DNA of 64,000 bases, taken from assembly GCF_007559025.1 (NCBI RefSeq), contig NZ_CP041765.1, forward strand, positions 1-64,000, given 5' to 3'. The stretch is from Tomitella fengzijianii (GTDB lineage: Bacteria; Actinomycetota; Actinomycetes; Mycobacteriales; Mycobacteriaceae). A program made the translations under genes and the position numbers. The notes beneath the pieces are model-generated. The model ran no database searches, had not been told where the DNA came from, and saw nothing but the letters and a program-made list of their open reading frames with translations. Shown one piece after another: positions 41,433 through 49,747 of this stretch (within the stretch, counting starts at the first letter, position 1; the number at the start of each line of letters is the position of its first letter).

Positions 41433-42401
41433 TCAGCCGCCGTGGCGGGGCGCCGGGCGCGACACGACGGCGGCGCGGACGCCGGGCACCGCGATGAGCA
41501 CCGCGCCGAGGGCGATCAGCGCGTACGGCCACCACGCGCGCTCGTCGACGGTCGGTGCGGCGGGCGGTGATGCCGGGGCGGCGGACGTCGACGTGGAGGA
41601 CAGTGCCCCCGTCGCGGCCTTGACGTTGTCGGAGATGCCGCTGACCATGTTGCCCACCGGCTCGACGCCCTCGGTGAGCTGCCCCGTCCCGTCGATCAGC
41701 GCCTGCCCGCCGTCGTCGAGCAGCACGAGCCCGTCGTACAGCTGCTGCGCGCCGCCGGCGGCCTGCGTCATGCCGGCCACGAACTGGGCATTCGGGTCGT
41801 TGAGCTCGTAGGAGAGCTGCCGTGCCCCGCCCTGCAGCTGGTCGAGCCGGGCCATCGTCTGCGGCCCCAAGCCCTCCTTGTTCACCGTGTCGACGAGGGC
41901 GCGGAGGTCGCCGGCGGCGCCCTGCGTCACCGGTCCGGGCTGCGATCCGAGGGTGTCGGCCAGCGTCGAGAGCCGTGCGGTGATCGTGCCCTGCATGCCG
42001 GCGAACGTGTTGAGGCGGTCGACCACCTCGTCCACGCCGCCGCTGATCTGCGCGGCGCCGTCGCCGAGCTGGTCGACGCCGCCGTCGAGCTGATCCAGCC
42101 CCGCCGACAGCTGCCCGCCGCCCTCCCGGGCCTGGGTCAGCCCGTCGGCCAGCTGGTGGGCGCCGTCGTCGAGCTGCCTGCTTCCGTCGGTGAGCTGCTC
42201 GACCCCGTTGTTCAGGAACGACAGCGGCAGGTTGGCCTGCCGCAGGCTGCTGCGCGCGTCGCCGAGCCCGCCAGACGGCTGCGGCTGCTCCGGGGAGCTC
42301 GCATGCACCACGGGGTCGTCGTTGTATGCGACGGCCGCCCCCGTGCCGACGCAGGCGAGCCCGGCGAGCAGCACCGCGGCGGGGATCAGGTGGAAACGCA
42401 T
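41433..42401 (-). CDS. Exported coiled protein with XXXLXXG heptad repeats
   Basis: This 322-residue protein has an N-terminal signal or anchor (MRFHLIPAAVLLAGLACVG), a long central region of seven-residue units of the form xxxLxxG (LTDGSRQLDDGAHQLADGL and others, about 70-130 and 195-250), and a C-terminal transmembrane helix (ALIALGAVLIAVPG). Such repeats are found in YhgE/Pip-type membrane proteins, but the large permease part is absent. Its function is unknown; a stalk-like surface protein is a reasonable inference. The ATG at 42401 is chosen because the signal peptide starts there; the frame is open to 42833. Confidence 0.8.
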   Translation of the reverse strand: MRFHLIPAAVLLAGLACVGTGAAVAYNDDPVVHASSPEQPQPSGGLGDARSSLRQANLPLSFLNNGVEQLTDGSRQLDDGAHQLADGLTQAREGGGQLSAGLDQLDGGVDQLGDGAAQISGGVDEVVDRLNTFAGMQGTITARLSTLADTLGSQPGPVTQGAAGDLRALVDTVNKEGLGPQTMARLDQLQGGARQLSYELNDPNAQFVAGMTQAAGGAQQLYDGLVLLDDGGQALIDGTGQLTEGVEPVGNMVSGISDNVKAATGALSSTSTSAAPASPPAAPTVDERAWWPYALIALGAVLIAVPGVRAAVVSRPAPRHGG

Positions 42402-42542
42402 GACGACGAAGATACGCACCCGAGGTGAGAACACCCTGAGTGACCGCGGTCGTCGCCGGGGAGCGGCGGCGTGTGCCGGTTCGCGACGACCAGGACACCG
42501 CGGCCTGTACGGCGATAGCGTGGCGGGTGTCAGGAGGACGCC

Positions 42543-43181
42543 ATGGACGTGATCGAGGCGATGCGGACGACCGGCACCTGCCGGTACTACAGGGACGAGC
42601 CGGTGCCGGAGGAGGTCCTGTATGCGGCGTTCGAGGCGGCCCGCTTCGCGCCGCAGGGCGGAAACCGTCAGCCCGTGCGCTGGATCGCGGTGCGCGACCG
42701 GGCGTTGAAGGCGACGCTGGGGGACGCGTACCTGCGGCTGTGGCGCGAGGAGTTCGGCCCGTCGGACACTCGCTTGCCGGAATCCGACCGGCGCCGCAGG
42801 GCCCTGGAGCCGTCGCGGCATCATGCCGAGCACTTCGCCGACGCACCCGTCATCCTGGTGCTGTGCGCGCGGGAGGCGGCGCTGAAGGTGACGGACGCGG
42901 ACCTGCGGCGCACCAGCGTGGTGGGCGGCGCGTCGATCTATCCGACGATGCAGAACCTGTGCCTGGCGCTGCGCGATGCGGGGGTGGCGACGACGGTGAC
43001 CACAATGCTGTGCCGGGAGGAGTCGGCCGTCCGTGAGCTTCTGGGGATCCCGGACGAGTACCTCACGGCGGCGTACGTGTGCGCCGGCTATCCGGCGCGG
43101 CCGTTCCCGACGAACCTGCGGCGCCGGCCGGTGGAGGAGTTCGTCTTCGCCGATCGGTTCGGTGAGCCGCTGTACGGGTGA
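42543..43181 (+). CDS. Nitroreductase family protein
   Basis: This is a 212-residue FMN-dependent nitroreductase. Motifs: TTGTCRYYRDEPVPEEVLYAAFEAARFAPQ region at 8-40, GGNRQPVRWIAV contacting FMN, and SVVGGASIYPTMQNLCLALRDAG in the dimer-forming helix. It belongs to the group with actinobacterial coenzyme or drug-reducing members; the substrate is unknown. It is the first of a short run of plus-strand genes but is 75 bp from the next, so separate transcription is likely. Confidence 0.88.
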   Translation: MDVIEAMRTTGTCRYYRDEPVPEEVLYAAFEAARFAPQGGNRQPVRWIAVRDRALKATLGDAYLRLWREEFGPSDTRLPESDRRRRALEPSRHHAEHFADAPVILVLCAREAALKVTDADLRRTSVVGGASIYPTMQNLCLALRDAGVATTVTTMLCREESAVRELLGIPDEYLTAAYVCAGYPARPFPTNLRRRPVEEFVFADRFGEPLYG

Positions 43182-43255
43182 GGGGTCGGGCGGCCCGCGC
43201 AGTGTCTCCCATCGGGATGGATCCTGATCCCCAGGCGTGGCTTAGGGTGACGCCC

Positions 43256-43912
43256 ATGAGGCAGGGGTCGGTGAAGGTCGGCGGCGTGGTCGCGCTCTGC
43301 GCGCTGGCGGCATGCGGCTTATCGGCCTGCGGTTCCGATGACAGCAGTGGGGCCATGGTCGACGGCAAGTGGTTCATGCAGACCGGTTCGCAGGTGGAGG
43401 GGATCGTCACGGCCACGGCGGGGGAGGACGCCGTCGGCGGGTTCATGCTGACCGATGTGGAGTTCCGCGACAGCGACGACGAGGTGCTCGCGAGCACACA
43501 GGGGCCCGCGATGGTGTCGTGGGCGGATCAGCAGTTCGCCGTGCCGGTGGATGCCGTCGTGCCCGGCGACGCGACGGTGGCGTCGATGACCGTGACGACG
43601 CGCGTGAGTGACGAGAAGTTCTCCGACTTGTGGAGCCGGATCGAAGCCGCCGACTCGTATGAGATCACCGGCGACGGGCCCCGAGAATTCACGGCGCGGT
43701 TCCTGCTGCATGGCCTTCCCGACGAGACTCAAGTGGGGTCGGGCGTCACGATGAACCTGGGAGTGGCGTGCTACGACGCGGCCGGTGGGCTGATCGGTGG
43801 CACCGCGGAACAGGTCCCGGTGCCAGCCACGGGCGGGCTACTCCGGGTGGACGCGCAGGTCGCCGCCGACGGGCGACCGGACACGTGCCGGGCGTTCCCG
43901 GGACATCTCTGA
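43256..43912 (+). CDS. Putative secreted lipoprotein
   Basis: This 218-residue protein has a lipoprotein signal peptide: MRQGSVKVGGVVALCALAAC then GLSAC, with lipobox LSAC (Cys25) or LAAC (Cys20). The mature part has beta-rich repeats of hydrophobic and charged residues and resembles extracytoplasmic immunoglobulin-like domains (FxxM-type), with a possible disulfide late in the chain (VACYDAAGG and DTCRAFPG). No enzyme motif was found. The ATG at 43256 is chosen because it directly precedes the signal peptide. Confidence 0.75.
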   Translation: MRQGSVKVGGVVALCALAACGLSACGSDDSSGAMVDGKWFMQTGSQVEGIVTATAGEDAVGGFMLTDVEFRDSDDEVLASTQGPAMVSWADQQFAVPVDAVVPGDATVASMTVTTRVSDEKFSDLWSRIEAADSYEITGDGPREFTARFLLHGLPDETQVGSGVTMNLGVACYDAAGGLIGGTAEQVPVPATGGLLRVDAQVAADGRPDTCRAFPGHL

Positions 43913-44044
43913 CGCTGAGACTCGCTGCGAGCGGGCCGTCTTTGCACTGGCTTGAGCTACCACACGCGTGCATGGGCGAAAGACTCGCCGCCCGGAAGAC
44001 GCGAATCGGTGATGCATCGGCGTAGACCGCATTAAGTTAGTCGT

Positions 44045-45544
44045 ATGTCCAGGTTACTTCGCGTCCGGCGGTCGCTGCTGCTGACCGGCGCGTTCGTGTT
44101 GTTTCTCGCCGTCCTGCCCGCGACGGGCGCCGCCGCGGTGCCTCCGGCGCAGTCCACGGGCGGGTGGACGATGCCCCGGCTCACCGTGGAGGGCCAGGCG
44201 ATCACGGACGTCGACGGCCGCGCGGTGCTGCTGCGCGGTGCGAACTTCAACAAGCTGGCCGAGTACGCCCAGAACGATCCGCCGCTGCCGACGGTGGTGC
44301 CGATGGACGGCACCGAGTTCGCGCGGATGGCGCGGCTCGGCTTCAACGTGGTCCGGCTCAACCTGTCATGGTCGGCGCTCGAGCCGGCTCCCGGCGCCTT
44401 CGACCAGGCCTATGTGGACCGGATCCGTGACGCAGTGCAGCGGGCTAAGGAGCACGGCATCTACACGGTGCTGGACATGCACCAGGATGCCTGGGGGCCG
44501 GCGGTGGGCACCCCCGACGGTGTGGCCTGCCCACCGGGGATGCAGCCGGGATTCGGCTGGGACGGCGCCCCCGCGTGGGCCACCCTGACCGACGGCTGGA
44601 CCACCTGCACGATCGGCGACCTGCGGGAGTCCGCCCCCGCCGTCGCCCGCGCCTTCCAGAACTTCTACGACAACGTGAACGGCATCCAGGACCACCTGGT
44701 CGCGACGTGGGCCAGGCTCGCCGCGGAGTTCAAGAACGAGCCGGCGGTGGCCGGCTACGACCTGCTCAACGAACCCAATCCGGGGCTGCGCGGCCCGGTC
44801 GCCGCGGCCGATCAGCTCGGCCGGTTCTACCAGCGGGCGATCGGCGCCATCCGCGCGGCCGAACAGGGCGGGTTCGAGCACCTGGTGTTCTTCGAACCCA
44901 GCGCGATCTGGTCGGGGATCGGCGTCGACGCGCTGCCGCCCCCGCAGTACCTGACCGATCCGCTGCTCGTGTTCTCCCCGCACCTCTACGCCGAGTCCAT
45001 CCTGCTGAGCAGCGATTTCCCCACGATCGACCAGGGCTTCGAGTTGGCCATGGCTGCCGCCGACGTGTACGGCGCGCCCATGTGGACGGGTGAGTGGGGC
45101 TGGTGGGGCGATCCCGCCGTCGAGGCCGCCCAGGTCGACAGGTTCGTCGACGATCTCGATCGGTACCGGACCGGCGGCGCCTGGTGGTCGTGGGTGCAGG
45201 CGTGCGGCGACCCGCACGCGGTGCGGGACGGCAATACCGAGAAGCCGCAGGGCAACCTCAACGCGATCGACTGCCCATCGGGCGCCCCGCTGGGACTTGT
45301 GGAGGACTTCGCCCGGCCGCTGTCGCGGGCTTATCCGCGGGCCGCGCCCGGGCTGACCGAGGTGGAGGACGGCGGCTTCGCGGGGACGGGCGCCGGCCTG
45401 GTGGAGGCGTGGTACCCGGGGGCGGAGCGGCCGCGGCTGACCACCACGAACGTCGACGGTGTCGATCTGGCCCGGATCGACGGTGGCTGGCGGCTGACCG
45501 GCGAGGCCACCGGCGACTACTCGGTTGCGACGCAGGCGGGATAG
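44045..45544 (+). CDS. Secreted glycoside hydrolase family 5 (endoglycoceramidase-like)
   Basis: This is a 499-residue exported glycosidase. Signal peptide 1-30; GH5 (beta/alpha)8 barrel about 40-400. The acid/base is Glu243 in LLNEPNPG and the nucleophile is Glu350 in MWTGEWGWWG; DMHQDAW and SWSALEPAPG are further family marks. A C-terminal beta domain (about 415-495) follows. Similar actinobacterial enzymes cleave glycolipids or oligosaccharides; a ceramide substrate is not shown. The ATG has no clear Shine-Dalgarno site, and TAAGTT lies ten bases upstream, so a leaderless mRNA is possible. Confidence 0.88.
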   Translation: MSRLLRVRRSLLLTGAFVLFLAVLPATGAAAVPPAQSTGGWTMPRLTVEGQAITDVDGRAVLLRGANFNKLAEYAQNDPPLPTVVPMDGTEFARMARLGFNVVRLNLSWSALEPAPGAFDQAYVDRIRDAVQRAKEHGIYTVLDMHQDAWGPAVGTPDGVACPPGMQPGFGWDGAPAWATLTDGWTTCTIGDLRESAPAVARAFQNFYDNVNGIQDHLVATWARLAAEFKNEPAVAGYDLLNEPNPGLRGPVAAADQLGRFYQRAIGAIRAAEQGGFEHLVFFEPSAIWSGIGVDALPPPQYLTDPLLVFSPHLYAESILLSSDFPTIDQGFELAMAAADVYGAPMWTGEWGWWGDPAVEAAQVDRFVDDLDRYRTGGAWWSWVQACGDPHAVRDGNTEKPQGNLNAIDCPSGAPLGLVEDFARPLSRAYPRAAPGLTEVEDGGFAGTGAGLVEAWYPGAERPRLTTTNVDGVDLARIDGGWRLTGEATGDYSVATQAG

Positions 45545-45555
45545 TCCGACGCGAT

Positions 45556-45588
45556 GGGGCGCCCGCGCTCGTGCTGCGCGGACGCCCC
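45556..45588. terminator. Bidirectional terminator hairpin
   Basis: A 13-bp stem (45556-45568 with 45576-45588, one mismatch) encloses a 7-base loop. It lies between the stop of the GH5 gene and the 3' end of the convergent substrate-binding protein gene, so it can serve both. Confidence 0.65.
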
Positions 45589-45623
45589 GTCACCGTCGTC
45601 AGTGCGGACGTGTCGCCGAACCG

Positions 45624-47243
45624 CTACTGCGCGATCCAGGTGTTGCCCAGCAGCATGATGCCGTCGTTGCTCGGCATCGCCCCGTGGACGTTCGGCTGCC
45701 AGGCGACGAAGTTCGCGCCCCAGCCCAGACCCAGGTAGGGCACGTCGTCGTGGATCTTCTGCTCCACGGCATTCAGCGCCGCCTGCTTCGCGTCGTGGCC
45801 TACCGCGGTCCGCGCGGCATCGAGCAGCGCGTCCATCGCCGGGTCGCTGTAGCCGACGAGGTTGTTCGGCGAGGTGCTGCGCAGCGCCGCGTCGATGCGC
45901 AGCACCGGCACCGCGTCGGAGATCGCGCCCGACCCGTAGGTCAGGTCGAAGTCGTGGTCGACGTAGAGGCGCTTGACCATGTCGGTGATCGTGGCGGTGT
46001 ACTGCACGTCCACGGTGAAGCCCACCGCGTTCAGCATGGCCTGCGTTGCCGTGGCGATGGCCTGGGCGGCCGGGCTGTTCACGCTCACGTAGGTGAGTTT
46101 GCCGTCGAAACCGTTCGCCTTGGCGGCGTCGACGAGCTGCTTGGCCTGCGCGGTGTCCTGCGTGAACGCGGGCACGTCGTTGTGCCACTCGGACCAGTCG
46201 GCGAAGATCTTGGTGGTCGGGTGGCCGTCGCCGTTGAACGCGTGCTGGTTGATCACCTCGGGGTCGACGGCCAGGGCGATCGCCTTGCGGACGTTCGGAT
46301 CCGCGCCGGGATGGCCCGCACGGTTGTTGATCTGCAGCATGTCGCTGAGGTTCAGCGGCTCGTAGAAGCCGGGGTATTTCGCCTTCGCGTCCGAGATCCA
46401 TTCCGCGGTGCGCAGGAACGACATCTGGACGCCGCCGGAATCCATGGCCTGGATCTTCGGCTGGCCGCCGGCGATGTCGACGAATTTCACGGTGTCCAGG
46501 TGCGGCTTGCCGTCCCAGTAATCCGCGCGGGGCGTGAGTTCGAGTGAGCTCGCGGGGGCGAACTTCTCGACGGTGTACGGGCCGGCGCCGATGGGCCGGA
46601 AGTTCTCCGGGTCGGCGTAGGCGGCCGGCGCGAGGATCATGCCGTGACCGAACGTGAGCAGCGCGGGGAACTCGGACCACGGGGCTTTCAGCGTGAACGT
46701 GACCGTCTGCGGGTCGGTGGCGACCATCGACGCGACGCCGGCCAGCCACTGGTCGCTGTTCACGCCGTGGCCCTCGTTGTAGCGGTTGATGCTGGTGACC
46801 ACGGCGCCGGCGTCCAGGGGCGTGCCGTCCGAGAAGGTGACGCCGTCGCGGAGCGTGAGGATCCAGGTGAGGTGGTCGTCGCTCTCGGTGAGCGATTCCG
46901 CCAGCTGCGGCACGTACTCCTTCCTTTCGGCGTCGTAGCGCACGAGCAGGTCGTAAATGTTGGCCATTTCCGTGCCGCCCGTGGACCCGGCCACCTGCGT
47001 GACCAGCGGGTCCAGGCTCGACGGCATCGAGTAGCCGGCAAAGCTCAGGGTCCCGCCGTCGACCGGGCCGCCGGCGTCCGGCTGCTCGCCGACGATGCCC
47101 GCCTTGGTGACGGCGGCACCGTCGGTTCCGCCGGTGCCGCCGCCGGAGCCGCCGGTGCTTGCGCATCCGGCGAGCAGGGCTGCGCTCGCGATGAGCGCGG
47201 CGGAGGCGGCTATGGTCCTGCGCCGCACGAGATGTCGTTTCAT
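45624..47243 (-). CDS. ABC transporter peptide/nickel-type substrate-binding lipoprotein
   Basis: This is a 539-residue family-5 extracellular solute-binding protein (oligopeptide-binding type). Signal peptide with lipobox LLAGC (Cys27), a Gly/Thr-rich linker, then the binding domain with LDPLVTQVAGSTG, LAESLTESDDHLTWILTLRDGVTFSDG and AIALAVDPEVIN. The permease and ATPase genes that normally follow are missing, so it must use a transporter encoded elsewhere or act as an orphan. AAGGAG precedes the ATG. It lies 48 bp after the FAD oxidoreductase gene and probably shares its transcript. Confidence 0.9.
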   Translation of the reverse strand: MKRHLVRRRTIAASAALIASAALLAGCASTGGSGGGTGGTDGAAVTKAGIVGEQPDAGGPVDGGTLSFAGYSMPSSLDPLVTQVAGSTGGTEMANIYDLLVRYDAERKEYVPQLAESLTESDDHLTWILTLRDGVTFSDGTPLDAGAVVTSINRYNEGHGVNSDQWLAGVASMVATDPQTVTFTLKAPWSEFPALLTFGHGMILAPAAYADPENFRPIGAGPYTVEKFAPASSLELTPRADYWDGKPHLDTVKFVDIAGGQPKIQAMDSGGVQMSFLRTAEWISDAKAKYPGFYEPLNLSDMLQINNRAGHPGADPNVRKAIALAVDPEVINQHAFNGDGHPTTKIFADWSEWHNDVPAFTQDTAQAKQLVDAAKANGFDGKLTYVSVNSPAAQAIATATQAMLNAVGFTVDVQYTATITDMVKRLYVDHDFDLTYGSGAISDAVPVLRIDAALRSTSPNNLVGYSDPAMDALLDAARTAVGHDAKQAALNAVEQKIHDDVPYLGLGWGANFVAWQPNVHGAMPSNDGIMLLGNTWIAQ

Positions 47244-47291
47244 GGGGGTCTCCTTGCTCGGTGTGGCAATGCCGTGGCGGCCGCCGGCGGG

Positions 47292-48629
47292 TCAGAGGAT
47301 GTTGAAGCGGTCGACCACGCGCGCACCGGGGATGAGCACGTAGCGGATCTTGAAGTTGAAGCTGTTGCGGTACCGGGCCGTCTCCGGCTCGGTGATAGGC
47401 AGGACGACGTCGCTCATCCGGTCGTCGGCCAGGGCGTTCGCGAGGTTGCGGCCCAGCAGGGGGCCCAGGAACACGCCCCAGGTGCCCAGGTTCATCAGGG
47501 CGAGGACTCCGTCGTCGACGCGGAAGATCTGGGGGTAGTCGGCGTGGTAGACCGACGACGAGCTCGCGGTCATCCCGGTCCAGTACGACTCGAGGCCGAT
47601 GTCCGCGTCGCGGGTGACGGGGAACGTGCGGTGAAGGAAGTCGAGCGTGTGCCGGAAATACGTCTCGGCCTTGTCGGCACCGCGTGGCCGGGGGATGGAC
47701 GCCGTGATCAGCCGGTTCCGCTCGTCGATGACCATGGGGACCAGGCCGGCGGGGAACTGGGTGAACGCCGCGCGCGACGGGTTGACGGCAGCGAGGACGT
47801 CGTCCGGCAGCGGCGTGGTCGCCATCGCGTAGGCCACCAGCGGGTACTGCGTCTTCGCCAGGTCCGGGTAGAACTGGTTGCCGGCGTGCCCGTTGGTGCA
47901 GAGGACCACCTGGTCGGCCAGCACGGAACCGTGGAGCGTGCGTACCCGCCGGCGCCCGTTCTCCTGCTCGACGGAGATCACCGGCGAGTCGCCATACACC
48001 CGGGCGCCGGCGTTCACGGCCGCGTCTGCGAGCCCGCGGGTGAACAGGTAGGGGTTGACTGATCCGCCTTCGCCCCAGTGCAGGCCGTAGGAGTATTCGG
48101 TGGTGCCGAGCAACCGGGTCAGGTCGGCCTTCCCCACCACGTCCACGTCGTAGCCGTATCCGCGCCACACCCGGGCCTTCTCCTCGAGCTCCCCGTAGCG
48201 GCGGATAGCGCCCTCGACCATGCCGGTGGCCTGCGCGTCGCAGGCGATGCCGTGCTTGTCGGCCAACTCGTAGACGATGCCGCGGCCCTCGATCACCGTG
48301 TCCAGCAGGCGTTGACCCTTGTCCGGCCAGTCTTCGGTGGGGTCGAGTGTGGCCAGGTAGGGCTGCACGTGGCCCGCGTTGCGGCCGGACGCGCCGTCGC
48401 CCGGCTGGGCGGCTTCGACGACGGCGACGTCGATCCCGCGCTCGGCCAGGTGCAGCGCGGTGGAGCTTCCGGCAAGGCCGGCGCCGACGATCACGACGGA
48501 AGCCTCGGTGTCGCCGGTGAGCGGTGCCATCGGCGGCGGCAGGGTCTCGGGGGCCCAGCCGACGCTGCGGATAGGCACGTCCCCGCGTTCGTAGTCGGAG
48601 CGGTTCAGCCTGGTCCGGTGGGATGTCAT
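47292..48629 (-). CDS. FAD-dependent amine/amino-acid oxidoreductase (DAO family)
   Basis: This is a 445-residue glycine-oxidase/gamma-glutamylputrescine-oxidase-like flavoenzyme. Rossmann motif VIVGAGLAGSSTALHLAE with the following acidic residue in VVEAAQPGDGASGRNAG; substrate domain with GLHWGEGGSVNPYLF; C-terminal TWGVFLGPLLGRNLANAL closing the FAD site. ATG 48629 is used because GGGAGGA lies six bases upstream. It is divergent from a TetR gene, with twin operators in the gap. With the downstream peptide-binding protein it suggests uptake and oxidation of an amine or amino-acid compound; this is inference. Confidence 0.87.
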   Translation of the reverse strand: MTSHRTRLNRSDYERGDVPIRSVGWAPETLPPPMAPLTGDTEASVVIVGAGLAGSSTALHLAERGIDVAVVEAAQPGDGASGRNAGHVQPYLATLDPTEDWPDKGQRLLDTVIEGRGIVYELADKHGIACDAQATGMVEGAIRRYGELEEKARVWRGYGYDVDVVGKADLTRLLGTTEYSYGLHWGEGGSVNPYLFTRGLADAAVNAGARVYGDSPVISVEQENGRRRVRTLHGSVLADQVVLCTNGHAGNQFYPDLAKTQYPLVAYAMATTPLPDDVLAAVNPSRAAFTQFPAGLVPMVIDERNRLITASIPRPRGADKAETYFRHTLDFLHRTFPVTRDADIGLESYWTGMTASSSSVYHADYPQIFRVDDGVLALMNLGTWGVFLGPLLGRNLANALADDRMSDVVLPITEPETARYRNSFNFKIRYVLIPGARVVDRFNIL

Positions 48630-48701
48630 CGTCGGTCCTCCCCGTGCGCCCGTGCGCATCTGTGCGGTGATTCAGACGCACTGTAAACGATATCCAGGCG
48701 A

Positions 48702-48763
48702 CAACACAACAGTTGTTATGTTGAATAGGACGTGTTCAGGGCGAGGAGACAACGGTTGTTATG
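48702..48763. promoter_or_regulatory. Twin operators ACAACnGTTGTTATG between FAD oxidoreductase and TetR genes
   Basis: Two copies of a 15-bp word (48706-48720 and 48749-48763, one difference) lie 43 bp apart. The first is embedded in a 22-bp near-palindrome (48702-48723, 9 of 11 positions paired). Both occur in the divergent promoter region, as expected for the TetR protein encoded at 48814. Confidence 0.7.
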
Positions 48764-48813
48764 CTGACCTGCCCGGCGTGGACGCCGGTGTGGCCGACGC
48801 GGAACGGAGCGAG

Positions 48814-49413
48814 ATGACGCAAGCAACCACGGACGATCCGCGCCGCCGGGTGGCCGACGCCGCGTGCGCGCTGGTGGCCGAGGGCGGCCTGGAGCACGCG
48901 ACGATGCGACGGGTCGCCGCGCGCCTGGGGACCACGACCGGGTTCATCTCGCACTACTTCGCGGACAAGGACGAGCTGCTGCAGGCGGCGCTCAGCGCCG
49001 CGCTCGACGACGTCACCCGCAGGGTCACCGAGACCGGCGCGTCCTCGGGGCTCGAGGAGTGGCTGGGGCTGGTCGAGCAGGCGCTGCCGCACGACGAGGC
49101 GTCGGAGCGCTTCTGGCGGGTGCTCGTCGCCTTCGAGGCGGCAAGCCTGGTGAGCGACAAGCTGTCCCGCGTTCTGCAGACCTACGCCGCGGACGGCGAG
49201 TGGCGGCTGGCCGAGTTGCTGTCCACCGCGTTGCCTCAGGGGCTTGAGGACGACGCGGTGCGCAGGACGGCGCGGGCGGTCTGGGTGGTGGTCGACGGGA
49301 TCGGCACCACCGCGGTGACCAACCCGGGCGCGCTCTCCGCGGGGCAGCGGTCCGCGGTGCTGCGGTCATCGGTGCAGGCCCTCATCGAGGAGGCGACGGG
49401 TGCGGGTGCGTGA
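48814..49413 (+). CDS. TetR family transcriptional regulator (divergent to FAD oxidoreductase)
   Basis: This is a 199-residue repressor with an N-terminal helix-turn-helix (HATMRRVAARLGTTTGFISHYFADKDELL, about 27-56) of the BetI-like kind and a C-terminal domain with tryptophans that could bind an amine. The start is ATG 48814 with GGAG close upstream; the frame is open back to 48652 but that part contains the operators. It likely represses both itself and the 48629-45624 operon through the twin sites; ligand unknown. Confidence 0.9.
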   Translation: MTQATTDDPRRRVADAACALVAEGGLEHATMRRVAARLGTTTGFISHYFADKDELLQAALSAALDDVTRRVTETGASSGLEEWLGLVEQALPHDEASERFWRVLVAFEAASLVSDKLSRVLQTYAADGEWRLAELLSTALPQGLEDDAVRRTARAVWVVVDGIGTTAVTNPGALSAGQRSAVLRSSVQALIEEATGAGA

Positions 49414-49579
49414 TCGGTGCGGATTCGCTATCCGATGCCGGAGGGCATGGCCTTAATTCAATGACAAGAGTAGGGTACGGGGCGTAACCGCGCGCCGCCT
49501 GCCCGTGTGGCCCGAGAGCCCGCATCGGCTGAGCCTCCAGTACGGGTGCCGCCGCAACTCTCCAGTTCAAGGAGGAATC

Positions 49580-49705
49580 ATGGGATCGGAAGTCGTCTTC
49601 GGCAGCCTCAGCGACTGGATCACCGACAACATGGACACGAGCCCGTTCGCCCGGGCCTCCGCCGTGTTGTGGATACCGATTTTCGCGCTGTTCCAGTCGC
49701 TGTGA
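49580..49705 (+). CDS. Very small hydrophobic-tailed protein with perfect ribosome binding site
   Basis: This is a 41-residue ORF (MGSEVVFGSLSDWITDN, then a hydrophobic tail ending WIPIFALFQSL). AAGGAGGA sits five bases before the ATG, the best ribosome binding site in this part of the window. The N-terminal half is amphipathic and acidic, the C-terminal half could insert in a membrane. No family is recognised; short acidic pore or surface peptides of Corynebacteriales are one possibility. It is convergent with the APH-like gene. Confidence 0.6.
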   Translation: MGSEVVFGSLSDWITDNMDTSPFARASAVLWIPIFALFQSL

Positions 49706-49747
49706 ATCGGTCGGCGGCACTCTGTCGCCTACCCCCGGGGCACGCGG

